From: Acidobacteriota bacterium
Lineage (GTDB): Bacteria; Acidobacteriota; Vicinamibacteria; Marinacidobacterales; Marinacidobacteraceae
Assembly: GCA_022828085.1 (NCBI GenBank)
Contig: JAJEIY010000088.1
Coordinates: 62,001 to 126,000, forward strand
DNA length: 64,000 bases
Direction of reading: 5' to 3'
In this document: positions 50,780 to 58,731 of the stretch, one piece after another
Layout: each line of letters begins with the position of its first letter
Position numbering within the stretch: the first letter of the stretch is position 1
Made by a program: the position numbers and the translations under genes
The notes under the pieces: generated by a model
Seen by the model: only the letters and a program-made list of their open reading frames with translations
Told to the model about the DNA's origin: nothing
The model's database searches: none

Positions 50780-51007
50780 TCAGGGATTCCGTTCGAACTC
50801 GGAACGGGGGATGCCGGATTGCCGAATGATCGAGAGCGGGGTGCCGATGCGCAACTCCGAGTGGTCGGGAATCGGCACTGTCACTGTGCGACCGGCCTCG
50901 ACCTTCTGGACCACCACATGGCTGCCACGCCGCCTGGCCTCCAAGAAACCATGGGAGGCGAGGATGCGGCAGACGTCCCGGCCGGAGAGAACGCGCAGCC
51001 TACCCAA
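50780..51007 (-). CDS. hicA: HicA-type mRNA interferase toxin
   Basis: A 75-residue YcfA/HicA protein: a double-stranded-RNA-binding-like fold with LSGRDVCRILASHGFLEARR, the catalytic His in RRGSHVVVQK and VTVPIPDHSELRIGTPLSII. It cleaves mRNA when not neutralised by HicB. It overlaps the hicB end by eight bases. The gene pair is embedded between two TATCGACCGG arrays. Confidence 0.92.
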   Translation of the reverse strand: MGRLRVLSGRDVCRILASHGFLEARRRGSHVVVQKVEAGRTVTVPIPDHSELRIGTPLSIIRQSGIPRSEFERNP

Positions 51008-51221
51008 CGGCGACCTCGACCTGCGTCACGTAGATCTCTCCACGAAGGCGCCGGTCGATTTCCTCCGCGGAGGCCGTCTCGAAGAAGAGGGTCAGCGCTT
51101 CCGTCAGGTTCGCGCGTGCTTCGGCAACGGTGTCTCCCTGGCTCGCGACATCTACTTCGGGGCACAGGGCGACATATCCGTCGCCCTCCCGTTCAACGAT
51201 TGCGGTCAAGTGGCGGGTCAT
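51000..51221 (-). CDS. hicB: HicB-type antitoxin, short form
   Basis: A 73-residue HicB. The partial RNase-H-like fold is seen in LTAIVEREGDGYVALCPEVD and VASQGDTVAEARANLTEALT. It lacks the C-terminal HTH or RHH DNA-binding domain of longer HicB proteins, so autoregulation must work differently or be absent. It lies upstream of hicA and overlaps it, the antitoxin-first order found in many HicBA pairs. The start codon is 40 bp from array 2. Confidence 0.9.
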   Translation of the reverse strand: MTRHLTAIVEREGDGYVALCPEVDVASQGDTVAEARANLTEALTLFFETASAEEIDRRLRGEIYVTQVEVAVG

Positions 51222-51261
51222 CGCGCCCTCATCCTATCTCCAACCCGCCACCGATCCTCGA

Positions 51262-51818
51262 TATCGACCGGACCTCCCGCCGCTGACCCCGGCTACCGAC
51301 CGGACCCCCGCCGATATGGACCGGAGCTGGGGGTCGGAGACCCCGGATATCGACCGGACCCCCGGCGTTATCTACCGGAGCTGGGAATCGGAGACCCCGG
51401 ATATCGACCGGACCTCCCCGTTATCGACCGGAGCCGGGAATCGGAGACCCCGCGTATCGACCGGACCCCGGCGATATCGACCGGAGCTGGGAATCGGAGA
51501 CCCCGGATATCGACCGGAACTCGTCGTTGTCGACCCGAGTTGGGAATCGGAGACCCTGCGTATCGACCGGACCCCCGGCGATATCGACCGGAGCTAGTTG
51601 TCCGAGACCCCGGATATCGACCGGACCCTCGCCGATATCGACCGGAGCTGGCGTCGGAGACCCCGGATATCGACCGGACCCCCGCCGACATCGACCGGAG
51701 CTGGTTGTCGGAGACCCCGGATATCGACCGGACCCCCGCCGATATCGACCGGAGCTGGTTGTCGGAGACTCCGGATATCGACCGGACCTCGGTACCGGTG
51801 ACCCCGGCTATCGACCGG
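51262..51818 (+). repeat. TATCGACCGG array 2 (21 copies)
   Basis: Twenty-one copies (several with one changed base, such as TATGGACCGG at 51315 and CATCGACCGG at 51689) from 51262 to 51818, same orientation and the same alternation of 20-21 and 32-33 bp as array 1. The unit sequence GGAGACCCCGGATATCGACC recurs. Arrays 1 and 2 look like one array split by hicBA. After 51834 the spacer turns AT-richer and contains TTACG-TT-CGTAA (51894-51905) before the next gene. Confidence 0.92.
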
Positions 51819-51982
51819 AGCTTCCTTCGGTGACGCGCGTCTCTCCACCTCTCCAACGACCGAGGGTGGTCGAGTTGCATTCCGTCGGTAGCGTTACGTT
51901 CGTAAGTTACATTCAAGTCACTCAGGAAACCGGAATTAAGCCGTCAATACGCCCATGTCGACTCCGGTAAGCTCGCTCCGGC

Positions 51983-53125
51983 ATGGCCGCCCTCAATCTC
52001 CGCGGCGACCCACCCCGTTCCGAAGAACCGCCGCAGACGCTGCCCAAGGAGCCCCTCGGGCTCGGTCTGATTCGCGAATGGCTGGCGAAGCCGCGGCCCC
52101 GGCTCTACGCTCTTTGGCTCTGGGTGCCTTTCTTGGCGAAAGGTGTCCGGAAGGCGTACCGCTGGCTCCGGGCGAATAGCGGTCCGGTGCTACGCCGCAC
52201 CGCCGAGACGCTCCGCAGTGCGGCAAAGGTCAGCCAGGCGTTGCGCGGGGCCGCCCAACGGCTGGGTGCGCGACTGGAGAGGACGTTCCCACCCGGGAGC
52301 CGGGGCCGCGCTGTGGCCGCGCATCTGGCCGACGGCAGCCGTCTGCTTGGCCGTTCCGCGCTTATCCTCGTAGGCATCGGCCGCGAAGCGGACCGCCTCC
52401 CGAGCGTGTTCGAGCGCGAGCGCGTAACCCGCGATCGTCCCCCCGAACCGAAGCAGCCACCCTTCGGAACCACGCCGGATCCCCCGGCGGTGGACAAACC
52501 GCGCGCATCGGGTGACGCCGATCCGGAGGGCCGGGACGAACCCGCCGGTTCCCCCGATTCGGCGGTGCGCGGCGATCCCGCTGCTTCTCCCCGCCCGGCG
52601 GGATCGCCGCCAGGCGAGGTTTCTCAACCGGATCCGCCCCCACCGGCATCGTCCCCGCCAGAATCATCTCGACCCGACGCGTCCTCACCGGAGCCGTCTC
52701 GACCGGAAGAGTCGCGACCCGAACCGCTCGTGGAGGATCCGCCGGCCCGCGGCTCCGCAGCATCCGCGCCGGCCGATTCCTCACCCGTCCCCGGCCTGCC
52801 CCCGGGGCCACGTGCCGATGCTCTCGCCAAGCTTTCGCGAAGCCTGCGCACACAGATCCTCACGCTGGGCAAGCGTCCTCGGAAGGCGGCCCTGCGTTAC
52901 GCCATTTGGCGGATCCTGAACGAGCGCGGCGCGAGCACCTCCGAGGACCTCGGACTGCTATTGCACATGGATCCCGCGAATCTCGCGAAGCGCCACCTCA
53001 GCCCGCTGGTCGAACAGGGAGTCCTCGAACGCACGATTCCCGACCGGATCAACCACCCGGAGCAGGCCTACCGGAACACGGGCCCGCCGCCGGGGGCTGC
53101 CGGCTTGCCGGACATCGACGAGTAA
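51983..53125 (+). CDS. basic/proline-rich protein with C-terminal winged helix, unknown function
   Basis: A 380-residue protein between arrays 2 and 3. Residues ~1-140 are basic and Trp/Leu-rich (LYALWLWVPFLAKGVRKAYR), perhaps membrane- or nucleic-acid-associated. Residues ~145-270 are a Pro/Ser/Asp/Glu linker of repeated SSPPESSRPD type. The last ~90 residues form a winged helix (YAIWRILNERGASTSEDLGL, LSPLVEQGVLERTIPDRI) whose tail resembles the wing of the AlbA_2 protein at 58728 (GWLEMTVPDKPNHHQPKHRL). It is a candidate binder of the flanking repeats by position only. The family is not recognised. Confidence 0.6.
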   Translation: MAALNLRGDPPRSEEPPQTLPKEPLGLGLIREWLAKPRPRLYALWLWVPFLAKGVRKAYRWLRANSGPVLRRTAETLRSAAKVSQALRGAAQRLGARLERTFPPGSRGRAVAAHLADGSRLLGRSALILVGIGREADRLPSVFERERVTRDRPPEPKQPPFGTTPDPPAVDKPRASGDADPEGRDEPAGSPDSAVRGDPAASPRPAGSPPGEVSQPDPPPPASSPPESSRPDASSPEPSRPEESRPEPLVEDPPARGSAASAPADSSPVPGLPPGPRADALAKLSRSLRTQILTLGKRPRKAALRYAIWRILNERGASTSEDLGLLLHMDPANLAKRHLSPLVEQGVLERTIPDRINHPEQAYRNTGPPPGAAGLPDIDE

Positions 53126-53167
53126 CGCGCCTCCGGCGCCCCGTCCGCCGCGCCCGCCGACTGCTGT

Positions 53168-53263
53168 TATCGACCGGACCCTCGCCCGGCCGACTGGCGA
53201 TATCGACCGGACCCTCCCCGGGCCGGCTGGCGATATCGACCGGACCCCGCCGTTATCGACCCG
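53168..53263 (+). repeat. TATCGACCGG array 3 (4 copies)
   Basis: Copies at 53168, 53201, 53234 and 53254 (the last TATCGACCCG), same orientation as the larger arrays. Spacings are 33, 33 and 20 bp, drawn from the same two distances. The spacers differ in sequence from those of arrays 1 and 2. It ends seven bases before the hipA stop codon. Confidence 0.88.
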
Positions 53264-53270
53264 TGAAGCG

Positions 53271-54545
53271 TCAGGGATCGCGCAGCCGGACTCCGGCGGC
53301 CGCTGCGCGGTTCGCGAGCCGCTTGGCGAGCTTTGTGATCATCCCGTTGTCCCCAGCCCCTTCCAGCGCCCCCGACACGACGACCGGGAGTGCGTCGAGG
53401 ATACGGCCAGCCAGTTCCCGACACGCGGACACCGTGTCCCAGGAGAGCGCATTCTCGGTACGGAAGCGCTCCCATTGCCGCCGGCCGATGTCGTCGAGAC
53501 GATACTTGCCGCCGATCCGGTTCGAGAGCTTGAGCCGGCGCGGATCGTCCGCGTAGGGAAGGAAGCTCGCGATGTCGTAGAGGGGCGCGAGCCGGACCTG
53601 CCCTCCCCGGCCGATCAGCAGCGAGAAGTTCTTGCCGTGCGCGTCGGTGGCGCCGAGGACCCAGTTCAGCATCATCGCGCGCGACAGGGTGCGCATGTCC
53701 TCGTCAGGCAGCGCGGACTCGCCGCAGAGGACGTCCAGCATCGTGCTGACCCGGGGGCCGCCCTCGTTCTCGTACTTGCGCTCGGGGGGAAGCCCGAGCG
53801 CCTGGCAGAAGTCCTCCTGATGAAGTCGCACCCATTCGTCGCCCACGCGGCGGCGGTCGTAGCGGGTCACCACCAGCGCGAGCTGGTCGCCGAACCGGGC
53901 GATGCGGCTCGCCGCGGCCGGAAGGCCGACCGCGGCCGCGAGCTTCAGGCAGAGGTGCTCGTTCTCGACCAGGCCCGGAAAGTGCTCGTTCTCCGGCTTC
54001 AGGATGTGCGTGGTCGGCGTCGCGCCCGTGGGCAGTCCCCAGCGGTCGTCCTCGAGGAGGAGCGCGGTCTTCGGCTGGACGCCCGCGAGGGAAAACCGGC
54101 CGGGATCGTCGGGACGGCGGCCGAGCGCCGGGTCCAGCCGGAGTTCGGCGAGACGCTGGCCGACCTCCTCGGGAGTGAGCCACCCGACTTCCGGGGCCGC
54201 GGCGCGGAGCACCCGGTCGAGCCGCTCCGGCCGGACGAGTTGGACGGCGCCCGCGCAGTCCTCGCCTACCTCGGCGAGCAGGCCGAAGACGTTGCGGCGT
54301 GAGACCTGGAAACGCGCGCTCCAGGCCCGGAGGACATTCTCGTCGTCGGGGAGCAGGCCGGCGAGCCACGGTTCGAGGACGGACCGGCGGAACGGGTCGG
54401 GGCGCAGCGGAAGCGAAAGCGACAGCGGGAACGCGTCCGGGTTCCGGAGCCAGTCGCGGTCGTAGACGAAGGACAGGTCGCCGCCCGGGGAACGGGTCAC
54501 GACGCCGAGGAGGCGGCGATTGGCGACGACGGCGAGTTCCGTCAT
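53271..54545 (-). CDS. hipA: HipA-type serine/threonine kinase toxin
   Basis: A 424-residue HipA from ATG 54545 (MTELAVVANRRLLG). Kinase features: the autophosphorylation loop FSLAGVQPKTALL (Ser152), nucleotide-binding THILKPENEHFPGLVENEHL, the catalytic loop GATDAHGKNFSLL (Asp301, Asn306) and metal-binding Asp324 in APLYDIASF. E. coli HipA phosphorylates glutamyl-tRNA synthetase and induces persistence; the target here is unknown. It overlaps the hipB stop (ATGA). Confidence 0.94.
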   Translation of the reverse strand: MTELAVVANRRLLGVVTRSPGGDLSFVYDRDWLRNPDAFPLSLSLPLRPDPFRRSVLEPWLAGLLPDDENVLRAWSARFQVSRRNVFGLLAEVGEDCAGAVQLVRPERLDRVLRAAAPEVGWLTPEEVGQRLAELRLDPALGRRPDDPGRFSLAGVQPKTALLLEDDRWGLPTGATPTTHILKPENEHFPGLVENEHLCLKLAAAVGLPAAASRIARFGDQLALVVTRYDRRRVGDEWVRLHQEDFCQALGLPPERKYENEGGPRVSTMLDVLCGESALPDEDMRTLSRAMMLNWVLGATDAHGKNFSLLIGRGGQVRLAPLYDIASFLPYADDPRRLKLSNRIGGKYRLDDIGRRQWERFRTENALSWDTVSACRELAGRILDALPVVVSGALEGAGDNGMITKLAKRLANRAAAAGVRLRDP

Positions 54546-54811
54546 TCCGGAAGCGGAGCGCGATGAGCCTCGACGATGGCGGTCGGGTCGAGCGGAGAGG
54601 GTTGCGGCTCCTCGAACTTCAGGATGACGCCGGCGCAGGCGAGGGTGCGGAGGACGCGCCCGAGTTCGGCGCCTTCCCGGCCCCGCTCGAGGCCGCTGAG
54701 CCACTGGCGGCTCACTCCCGCCCGGCGGGCAAGCTGCGCCTGGGTCAGTCCAAGGCGCCGGCGTTGCTCGCGCACCAGCATTCCAAGCGTGCGGGAGGAA
54801 CGAACGAACAT
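54542..54811 (-). CDS. hipB: HipB-type HTH antitoxin
   Basis: An 89-residue protein with a Cro/C1 helix-turn-helix: REQRRRLGLTQAQLARRAGV and SRQWLSGLERGREGAELGRV, followed by a short tail. It neutralises HipA and represses the operon through palindromes upstream. It precedes hipA and overlaps it by four bases. Confidence 0.93.
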   Translation of the reverse strand: MFVRSSRTLGMLVREQRRRLGLTQAQLARRAGVSRQWLSGLERGREGAELGRVLRTLACAGVILKFEEPQPSPLDPTAIVEAHRAPLPE

Positions 54812-54842
54812 GGGGGAACCTCTCGAGAAGTGTCTCTGAACA

Positions 54843-54903
54843 ACGACATACCAGGAATGTCGTATTTCATAGACATTCTAGTGTTGTCGTCGAACTACGA
54901 CAA
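54843..54903 (-). promoter_or_regulatory. hipBA promoter and operator palindromes
   Basis: Read on the minus strand, TTGTCG (54903-54898) and TAGAAT (54880-54875) are 17 bases apart. Two dyads overlap this promoter: TTGTCG/CGACAA (54884-54889 with 54898-54903) over the -35, and ACGACAT/ATGTCGT (54843-54849 with 54857-54863, 7-base gap) just downstream of the -10. This is the layout expected for HipB autorepression. Confidence 0.65.
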
Positions 54904-54973
54904 TCGACTGCTGACGAACGAAGTCGTCGAGCCATGGTCCGGGAGTGTTGAAAGGTCTATGCGGTAGCGTGGC

Positions 54974-55111
54974 GATTTGTACAGGATCGTAATCACGGTC
55001 GCCCTGATGCCTCCGTTGGAGGGGGTCTGGTCTCTTAAGTCGCGGAGCCGAAGTTGTTGATGGCGACGGCTTTCGTGGCGCTCGGCCGGATTTGTACAGG
55101 AGCGTAATCAC
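54974..55111. repeat. two direct copies of a 23-bp sequence, GATTTGTACAGGANCGTAAT then CAC
   Basis: Copies at 54974-54996 and 55089-55111 differ at one base. They lie in a 680-bp stretch (54812-55491) between hipB and hsdR that contains no intact gene. CGTAATC recurs a third time at the edge of the dyad at 55178-55213. Confidence 0.7.
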
Positions 55112-55177
55112 CCGGGTCATCCGGACGCCGTCTAGCCGGCAAGTTTGCGACGCGTGTTCGGCATCGGGAGGCGGGGA

Positions 55178-55213
55178 ATTACGCCATTGAGCAAGTTTGC
55201 TCAGTTGCGTAAT
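55178..55213. repeat. 36-bp dyad ATTACGC-GAGCAA/TTGCTC-GCGTAAT
   Basis: ATTACGC (55178-55184) and GAGCAA (55189-55194) face TTGCTC (55197-55202) and GCGTAAT (55207-55213): an almost complete palindrome with a two-base centre. It could be a protein-binding site or the end of a vanished mobile element. Confidence 0.65.
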
Positions 55214-55232
55214 CTGCCTGTCCGGGTCGCGT

Positions 55233-55278
55233 GTTTTCGTCCGCCTGGGGCGGACGATGCCGGCCGGAGGTTGGCAAT
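55233..55278 (-). repeat. two-hairpin dispersed module, degenerate inverted copy
   Basis: TCGTCCGCC/GGCGGACGA, then TGCCGGCC/GGTTGGC with G-T pairs. Same layout as the copies at 34070, 34223 and 34982, with the second stem decaying. Confidence 0.6.
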
Positions 55279-55386
55279 CTGGCCGGCTCCCCCGCGTTGG
55301 GGACCGGGAGGGCCTCAGCCAACTTGTCGAAGGCGACCCACTCCGCGCGCGTGATGTCGGTGGCGACCACAGCGGTGCGTCGTTTC

Positions 55387-55485
55387 GATGAGCAAAACCC
55401 ACCGATACTCGGCCCGCGCCGCCCGCCCCCGGAAGTCCGCGTACTTGCCGAACAGGCATGTCTTGACGGCTTTGAGGAATCCCAC
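55387..55485 (-). pseudogene. DUF805 N-terminal remnant
   Basis: Starting at GTG 55485, seven bases after the hsdR stop, the minus strand reads VGFLKAVKTCLFGKYADF then RGRAARAEYRWVLLI. This is the conserved N-terminus of DUF805 membrane proteins (GRASRSEYWW pattern). After 33 residues the similarity ends in RCGRHRHHARGVG-type out-of-frame sequence. DUF805 proteins have three to four spans and are ~120 residues, so this is a truncated relic. Confidence 0.6.
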
Positions 55486-55491
55486 TTCGTC

Positions 55492-58400
55492 TCAGGCGGC
55501 GGCGTCGCCTTCGTAGTACGGCGAGGGCACCTCGGGGTACGCTCGGAACACGTGCCGATAGACATCGTCCACCCTCGTCTGCACCTCGACGTCGCTGTAG
55601 CGAGGTGACGGGAGTCCAGTTGCGTCATCCCAGAGGAAGTCACGGATGGCGGCCCGCACCGTGTCCCTCGTGGCCTCCTTCTCGCGCCACTGGCTGACGC
55701 GCCGGACTTCCGCCTTCACGACCTTCAGCAGCCCCACGGCGGCTTCCTTGACCCGCGCACGTTCCTTCCCCGTCAGACGGTCCTTGCGCAGCAGGTCGAA
55801 GAGGGCGAGTGACTCCTCGTCGAGCCCTTCGCGGACCGCGCGGCTTTCTTCCCGGTCGAGTTCGCGCACAAGGTTCAGCAGCTCCTCGAACGTCCGCTCG
55901 ATGGTCACCCGATCCTTCTCCGCGTTGTAGGCGGCCACGATTTCGTCGAAGCGCGCCTGCAGATCCAGGCGCCGCGGATTCCGTTCTAGCAGTTTCCGAA
56001 GCCTGGTCTCGATGGCCTGTTTGAGTTCCTGAATCCTCGTGCGCTTCGCGCGGTTCCGCTCGAACTCCTTCTTGAGCCGCTCGAAGTCGAGCCCGCTCAG
56101 GTCGTAGGCGCCCGACCCGGCGACCCCGACGCCTTCCCGGGTATCCACGGCCGCGTCTACGAGGCGGTGCAGTTCCCGGAGGATTCGGCCCGTATCCGCC
56201 CGTTGCCGATCCTGTTGGAGGCTCTGGTACACGATGTGGATGGCGTCGCGATCCGCCCGGTAGCGCTGCGCCCGCCGCGGGTACCTCAGGCAGGCGCGGA
56301 ACCACCGGAATACCTCGCGGCACAGCACCTCGAACCGCTTGCGGCTCTCGTCGTTCTGATTAACCGCCTCCTTGCAGGCCACGATGGCGGCGTTTCGCTC
56401 AAAGCCGGCTGCCCGGAGCACGTTGTCCAGCGGTGCGCCCCGCTCGTCGAGGAAGGACCGCACCGTCCGGATCGTCTCGGCGAGCGCCGCCAACATCTCA
56501 TTCACCGGCTGCATCGGCAGCGCGCCGGCCTTGGTGGAGGGCGCGGCCCAGGTCGCGAGCGCCCGGCGGAGCGGCCCCAGCACTCCGCAGTAGTCCACGA
56601 TCAAGCCGTTCGGCTTTCCTTCGTTCACCCGGTTGGCGCGCGCGATGGCCTGCATCAGGGTGTGGGCCTTGAGCGGTTTGTCCAGATAGAGCGTGGAGAG
56701 GCAAGGCACGTCGAATCCGGTCAGCCACATCGCGCAGACGATGGCGACCCGGAACGGGTGCTCTTCGGCCTTGAAGGCGTCCTCCACGCGCATCCGCTGG
56801 ATGTTCCGGAACTCTGGCCGGCGCCGCATGGCCTCGGGTAGCTCCATCCCTGCCTTGAGCAGTCTTCGGTGGGGTAGGACATCGAGCCCCCACCGGCGGA
56901 ACGCCTCCACTTCTCCCTGTTCCTCGCTCACCACGACCGCGATCCGGGTCTCGCGCATCCACTGGATCTGGCGATCCAGCGAGGCAGCTTCCTGTTCGTC
57001 GCGCGAACGGTCACGTTTGCGTTCCAGTTGCCCGATACGCTCGTCCCAGTACCGGGTGATCTTCTCGTGCATCCTCCCGCAGGTCACCTTGTCCGTGCAG
57101 ACAAACATCGCCTTGCCGGATTCCCACCCCGCCGAAGCGTGCCGTGCGAAGTCCCGGGCGATCTGGTCGAGGCGCCTGTCGGCCGTCAGGACGTGGTACT
57201 GGCTGCCGAGCTGCCGTTCGAGTTTTTGGGCGACATCAACGTCTTCGATCTCCAGCTCCTCGAGCTTCTCGGCGATCTGTTCGTTGAGATCCCGTGTGGT
57301 GACGCCCAGCCGGTCGCCGCCGGATTCGTAGTAGAGCGGCACGGTCGCGCCGTCCTCGACGGCGCGCTGGAAGTCGTAGGTGGACACGTACTCGCCGAAG
57401 ACCTGCCGGGTGATCTCGTCCTCCTTGAAGAGCGGCGTTCCGGTGAAGCCAAGGTAGCTCGCATTCGGCAGGGCCTCTCGCAGGTTGAGCGCCAGAGTTC
57501 CGTACTGCGTCCGATGCGCCTCGTCGGTCATGACGATGACATCGTCCCGCCCCGAATATGCCCCGTCGGGGCCGACCTCCTCGTGGAACTTCTGGATCAG
57601 GGAGAAGACATGCGACTTGTGTTGTCCCAGGAGCTTCCGCAGGTGTTTGCCGCTGGACGCACGGCACGGATCACCGTCGTGGTCCGCGATGCCGCAGCCG
57701 GCGAAGGTCCGGTAGATCTGGGAGTCGAGATCCGCGCGGTCCGTGAGGATCAGGAAGGTGAAGGCGCCGCTCAGCTTCCGGTGAACCTTGCGGGTGAAGA
57801 ACGCCATGGCGTAGCTCTTGCCCGCGCCCTGGGTATGCCAGAAGACGCCCAGCCGGCCCTCCCGGCGCCTCCGTTCGCGCACGGCCTCGACGGCGCGGTT
57901 GACCCCGAGGAACTGGTGGTTGCGGGCCAGGATCTTCCGGACCGCGCCCGCCGAGTCGTCGAACAGGATGAAGTTCTCGAAGAGGTCGAGGAAGTTCCGT
58001 CGGTCGCACACCCCCTTGAGCAGCGTCTCCATGTCCACGGCGCCGGGCTCCTCTTCGGCGAGCCGCTTCCACTCGTGGAAATGCCCCCACTTGCTGGTGA
58101 CCGAGCCGATCTTCGCGCTCTCGCCGTTGGCGAACAAGACGATCGCGTTGTGGTGGAAGAGGTGCGGAATCGTGTCCCGGTAGTCGCTGTAGTTCTGCTC
58201 GAACGCGACCCGGAGATTCCGGTGGATGTTCTTGCACTCCACGAAGAGCAGGGGCAACCCGTTGACGAAACCAACCAGGTCGGCTCGCCGACGGTAGAGG
58301 TCGCCGCGAATCCACAGTTCGCGCACACAGAGAAAGTCGTTGTTTTCGGGTGTCTCGAAATCGAAGACCCGGAGGCGGCGGGTGACCGGTTTCCCGTCAA

Positions 58401-58731
58401 TGTTGGTGAAGGTCACGGAGACGCCATCACGGAGCAGGTCGTACTTCTCGCGATTGGCGGCGACGATGGATTTCGAGGCGTCGGTGTCGACGAGCTGGCG
58501 CACGGCATCGTCGTAGGCCGCCGCGGGCAGGCCGGGGTTGAGCGCCGTGAGCGCAGCCCGGAGGGGACGCGTCAGCACCACCTCGTGGTCCGCACGGCGG
58601 CCGAGTAGGCTGTCGGGTCCGAAGTCCTCCCGGTTGTAGGCGTACACCGACTTCCAGCCGAGGCGCTCCTCCAGATAATCGGCCGTCGTCCGCTGAGCGA
58701 GATCGTCCTCGGTGAACGGATGCGGCGTCAT
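55492..58731 (-). CDS. hsdR: type I restriction enzyme, R (endonuclease/translocase) subunit HsdR
   Basis: A 1079-residue HsdR. The N-terminal PD-(D/E)xK nuclease has Asp151 and Glu165-x-Lys167 (RADLVGF, FVECKN). The SF2 motor has Walker A HTQGAGKS (299-306), DEAH at 403-406 and the motif III-like FTGTPL (429-434); motif VI is LMQAIARANRVNEGK. The long helical C-terminus binds the M2S core. It cleaves DNA lacking the methylation pattern after ATP-driven translocation. The start overlaps the stop of the AlbA_2-like gene, making it the last gene of the hsd operon. Confidence 0.96.
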   Translation of the reverse strand: MTPHPFTEDDLAQRTTADYLEERLGWKSVYAYNREDFGPDSLLGRRADHEVVLTRPLRAALTALNPGLPAAAYDDAVRQLVDTDASKSIVAANREKYDLLRDGVSVTFTNIDGKPVTRRLRVFDFETPENNDFLCVRELWIRGDLYRRRADLVGFVNGLPLLFVECKNIHRNLRVAFEQNYSDYRDTIPHLFHHNAIVLFANGESAKIGSVTSKWGHFHEWKRLAEEEPGAVDMETLLKGVCDRRNFLDLFENFILFDDSAGAVRKILARNHQFLGVNRAVEAVRERRRREGRLGVFWHTQGAGKSYAMAFFTRKVHRKLSGAFTFLILTDRADLDSQIYRTFAGCGIADHDGDPCRASSGKHLRKLLGQHKSHVFSLIQKFHEEVGPDGAYSGRDDVIVMTDEAHRTQYGTLALNLREALPNASYLGFTGTPLFKEDEITRQVFGEYVSTYDFQRAVEDGATVPLYYESGGDRLGVTTRDLNEQIAEKLEELEIEDVDVAQKLERQLGSQYHVLTADRRLDQIARDFARHASAGWESGKAMFVCTDKVTCGRMHEKITRYWDERIGQLERKRDRSRDEQEAASLDRQIQWMRETRIAVVVSEEQGEVEAFRRWGLDVLPHRRLLKAGMELPEAMRRRPEFRNIQRMRVEDAFKAEEHPFRVAIVCAMWLTGFDVPCLSTLYLDKPLKAHTLMQAIARANRVNEGKPNGLIVDYCGVLGPLRRALATWAAPSTKAGALPMQPVNEMLAALAETIRTVRSFLDERGAPLDNVLRAAGFERNAAIVACKEAVNQNDESRKRFEVLCREVFRWFRACLRYPRRAQRYRADRDAIHIVYQSLQQDRQRADTGRILRELHRLVDAAVDTREGVGVAGSGAYDLSGLDFERLKKEFERNRAKRTRIQELKQAIETRLRKLLERNPRRLDLQARFDEIVAAYNAEKDRVTIERTFEELLNLVRELDREESRAVREGLDEESLALFDLLRKDRLTGKERARVKEAAVGLLKVVKAEVRRVSQWREKEATRDTVRAAIRDFLWDDATGLPSPRYSDVEVQTRVDDVYRHVFRAYPEVPSPYYEGDAAA

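Noticed and set aside
50232..51818. CRISPR array
   Set aside because: The intervals between motif copies are not unique spacers but conserved sequence alternating between two short lengths (about 10 and 22 bp), and the repeat core is only 10 bp. No cas gene is in the window.
50142..51833. Proteins with repeated DIDRT/YRPD/ISTG residues across the arrays
   Set aside because: The 53-54-bp period shifts the reading frame at every unit, so the three peptide patterns are the same DNA read in rotating frames. No ribosome-binding site or conserved start is present.
55179..55643. 154-codon frame overlapping the hsdR end
   Set aside because: It crosses the well-supported hsdR C-terminus in another frame and has no recognisable features. 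Only the DUF805-like stretch at 55387-55485 in a different frame looks like a real relic.
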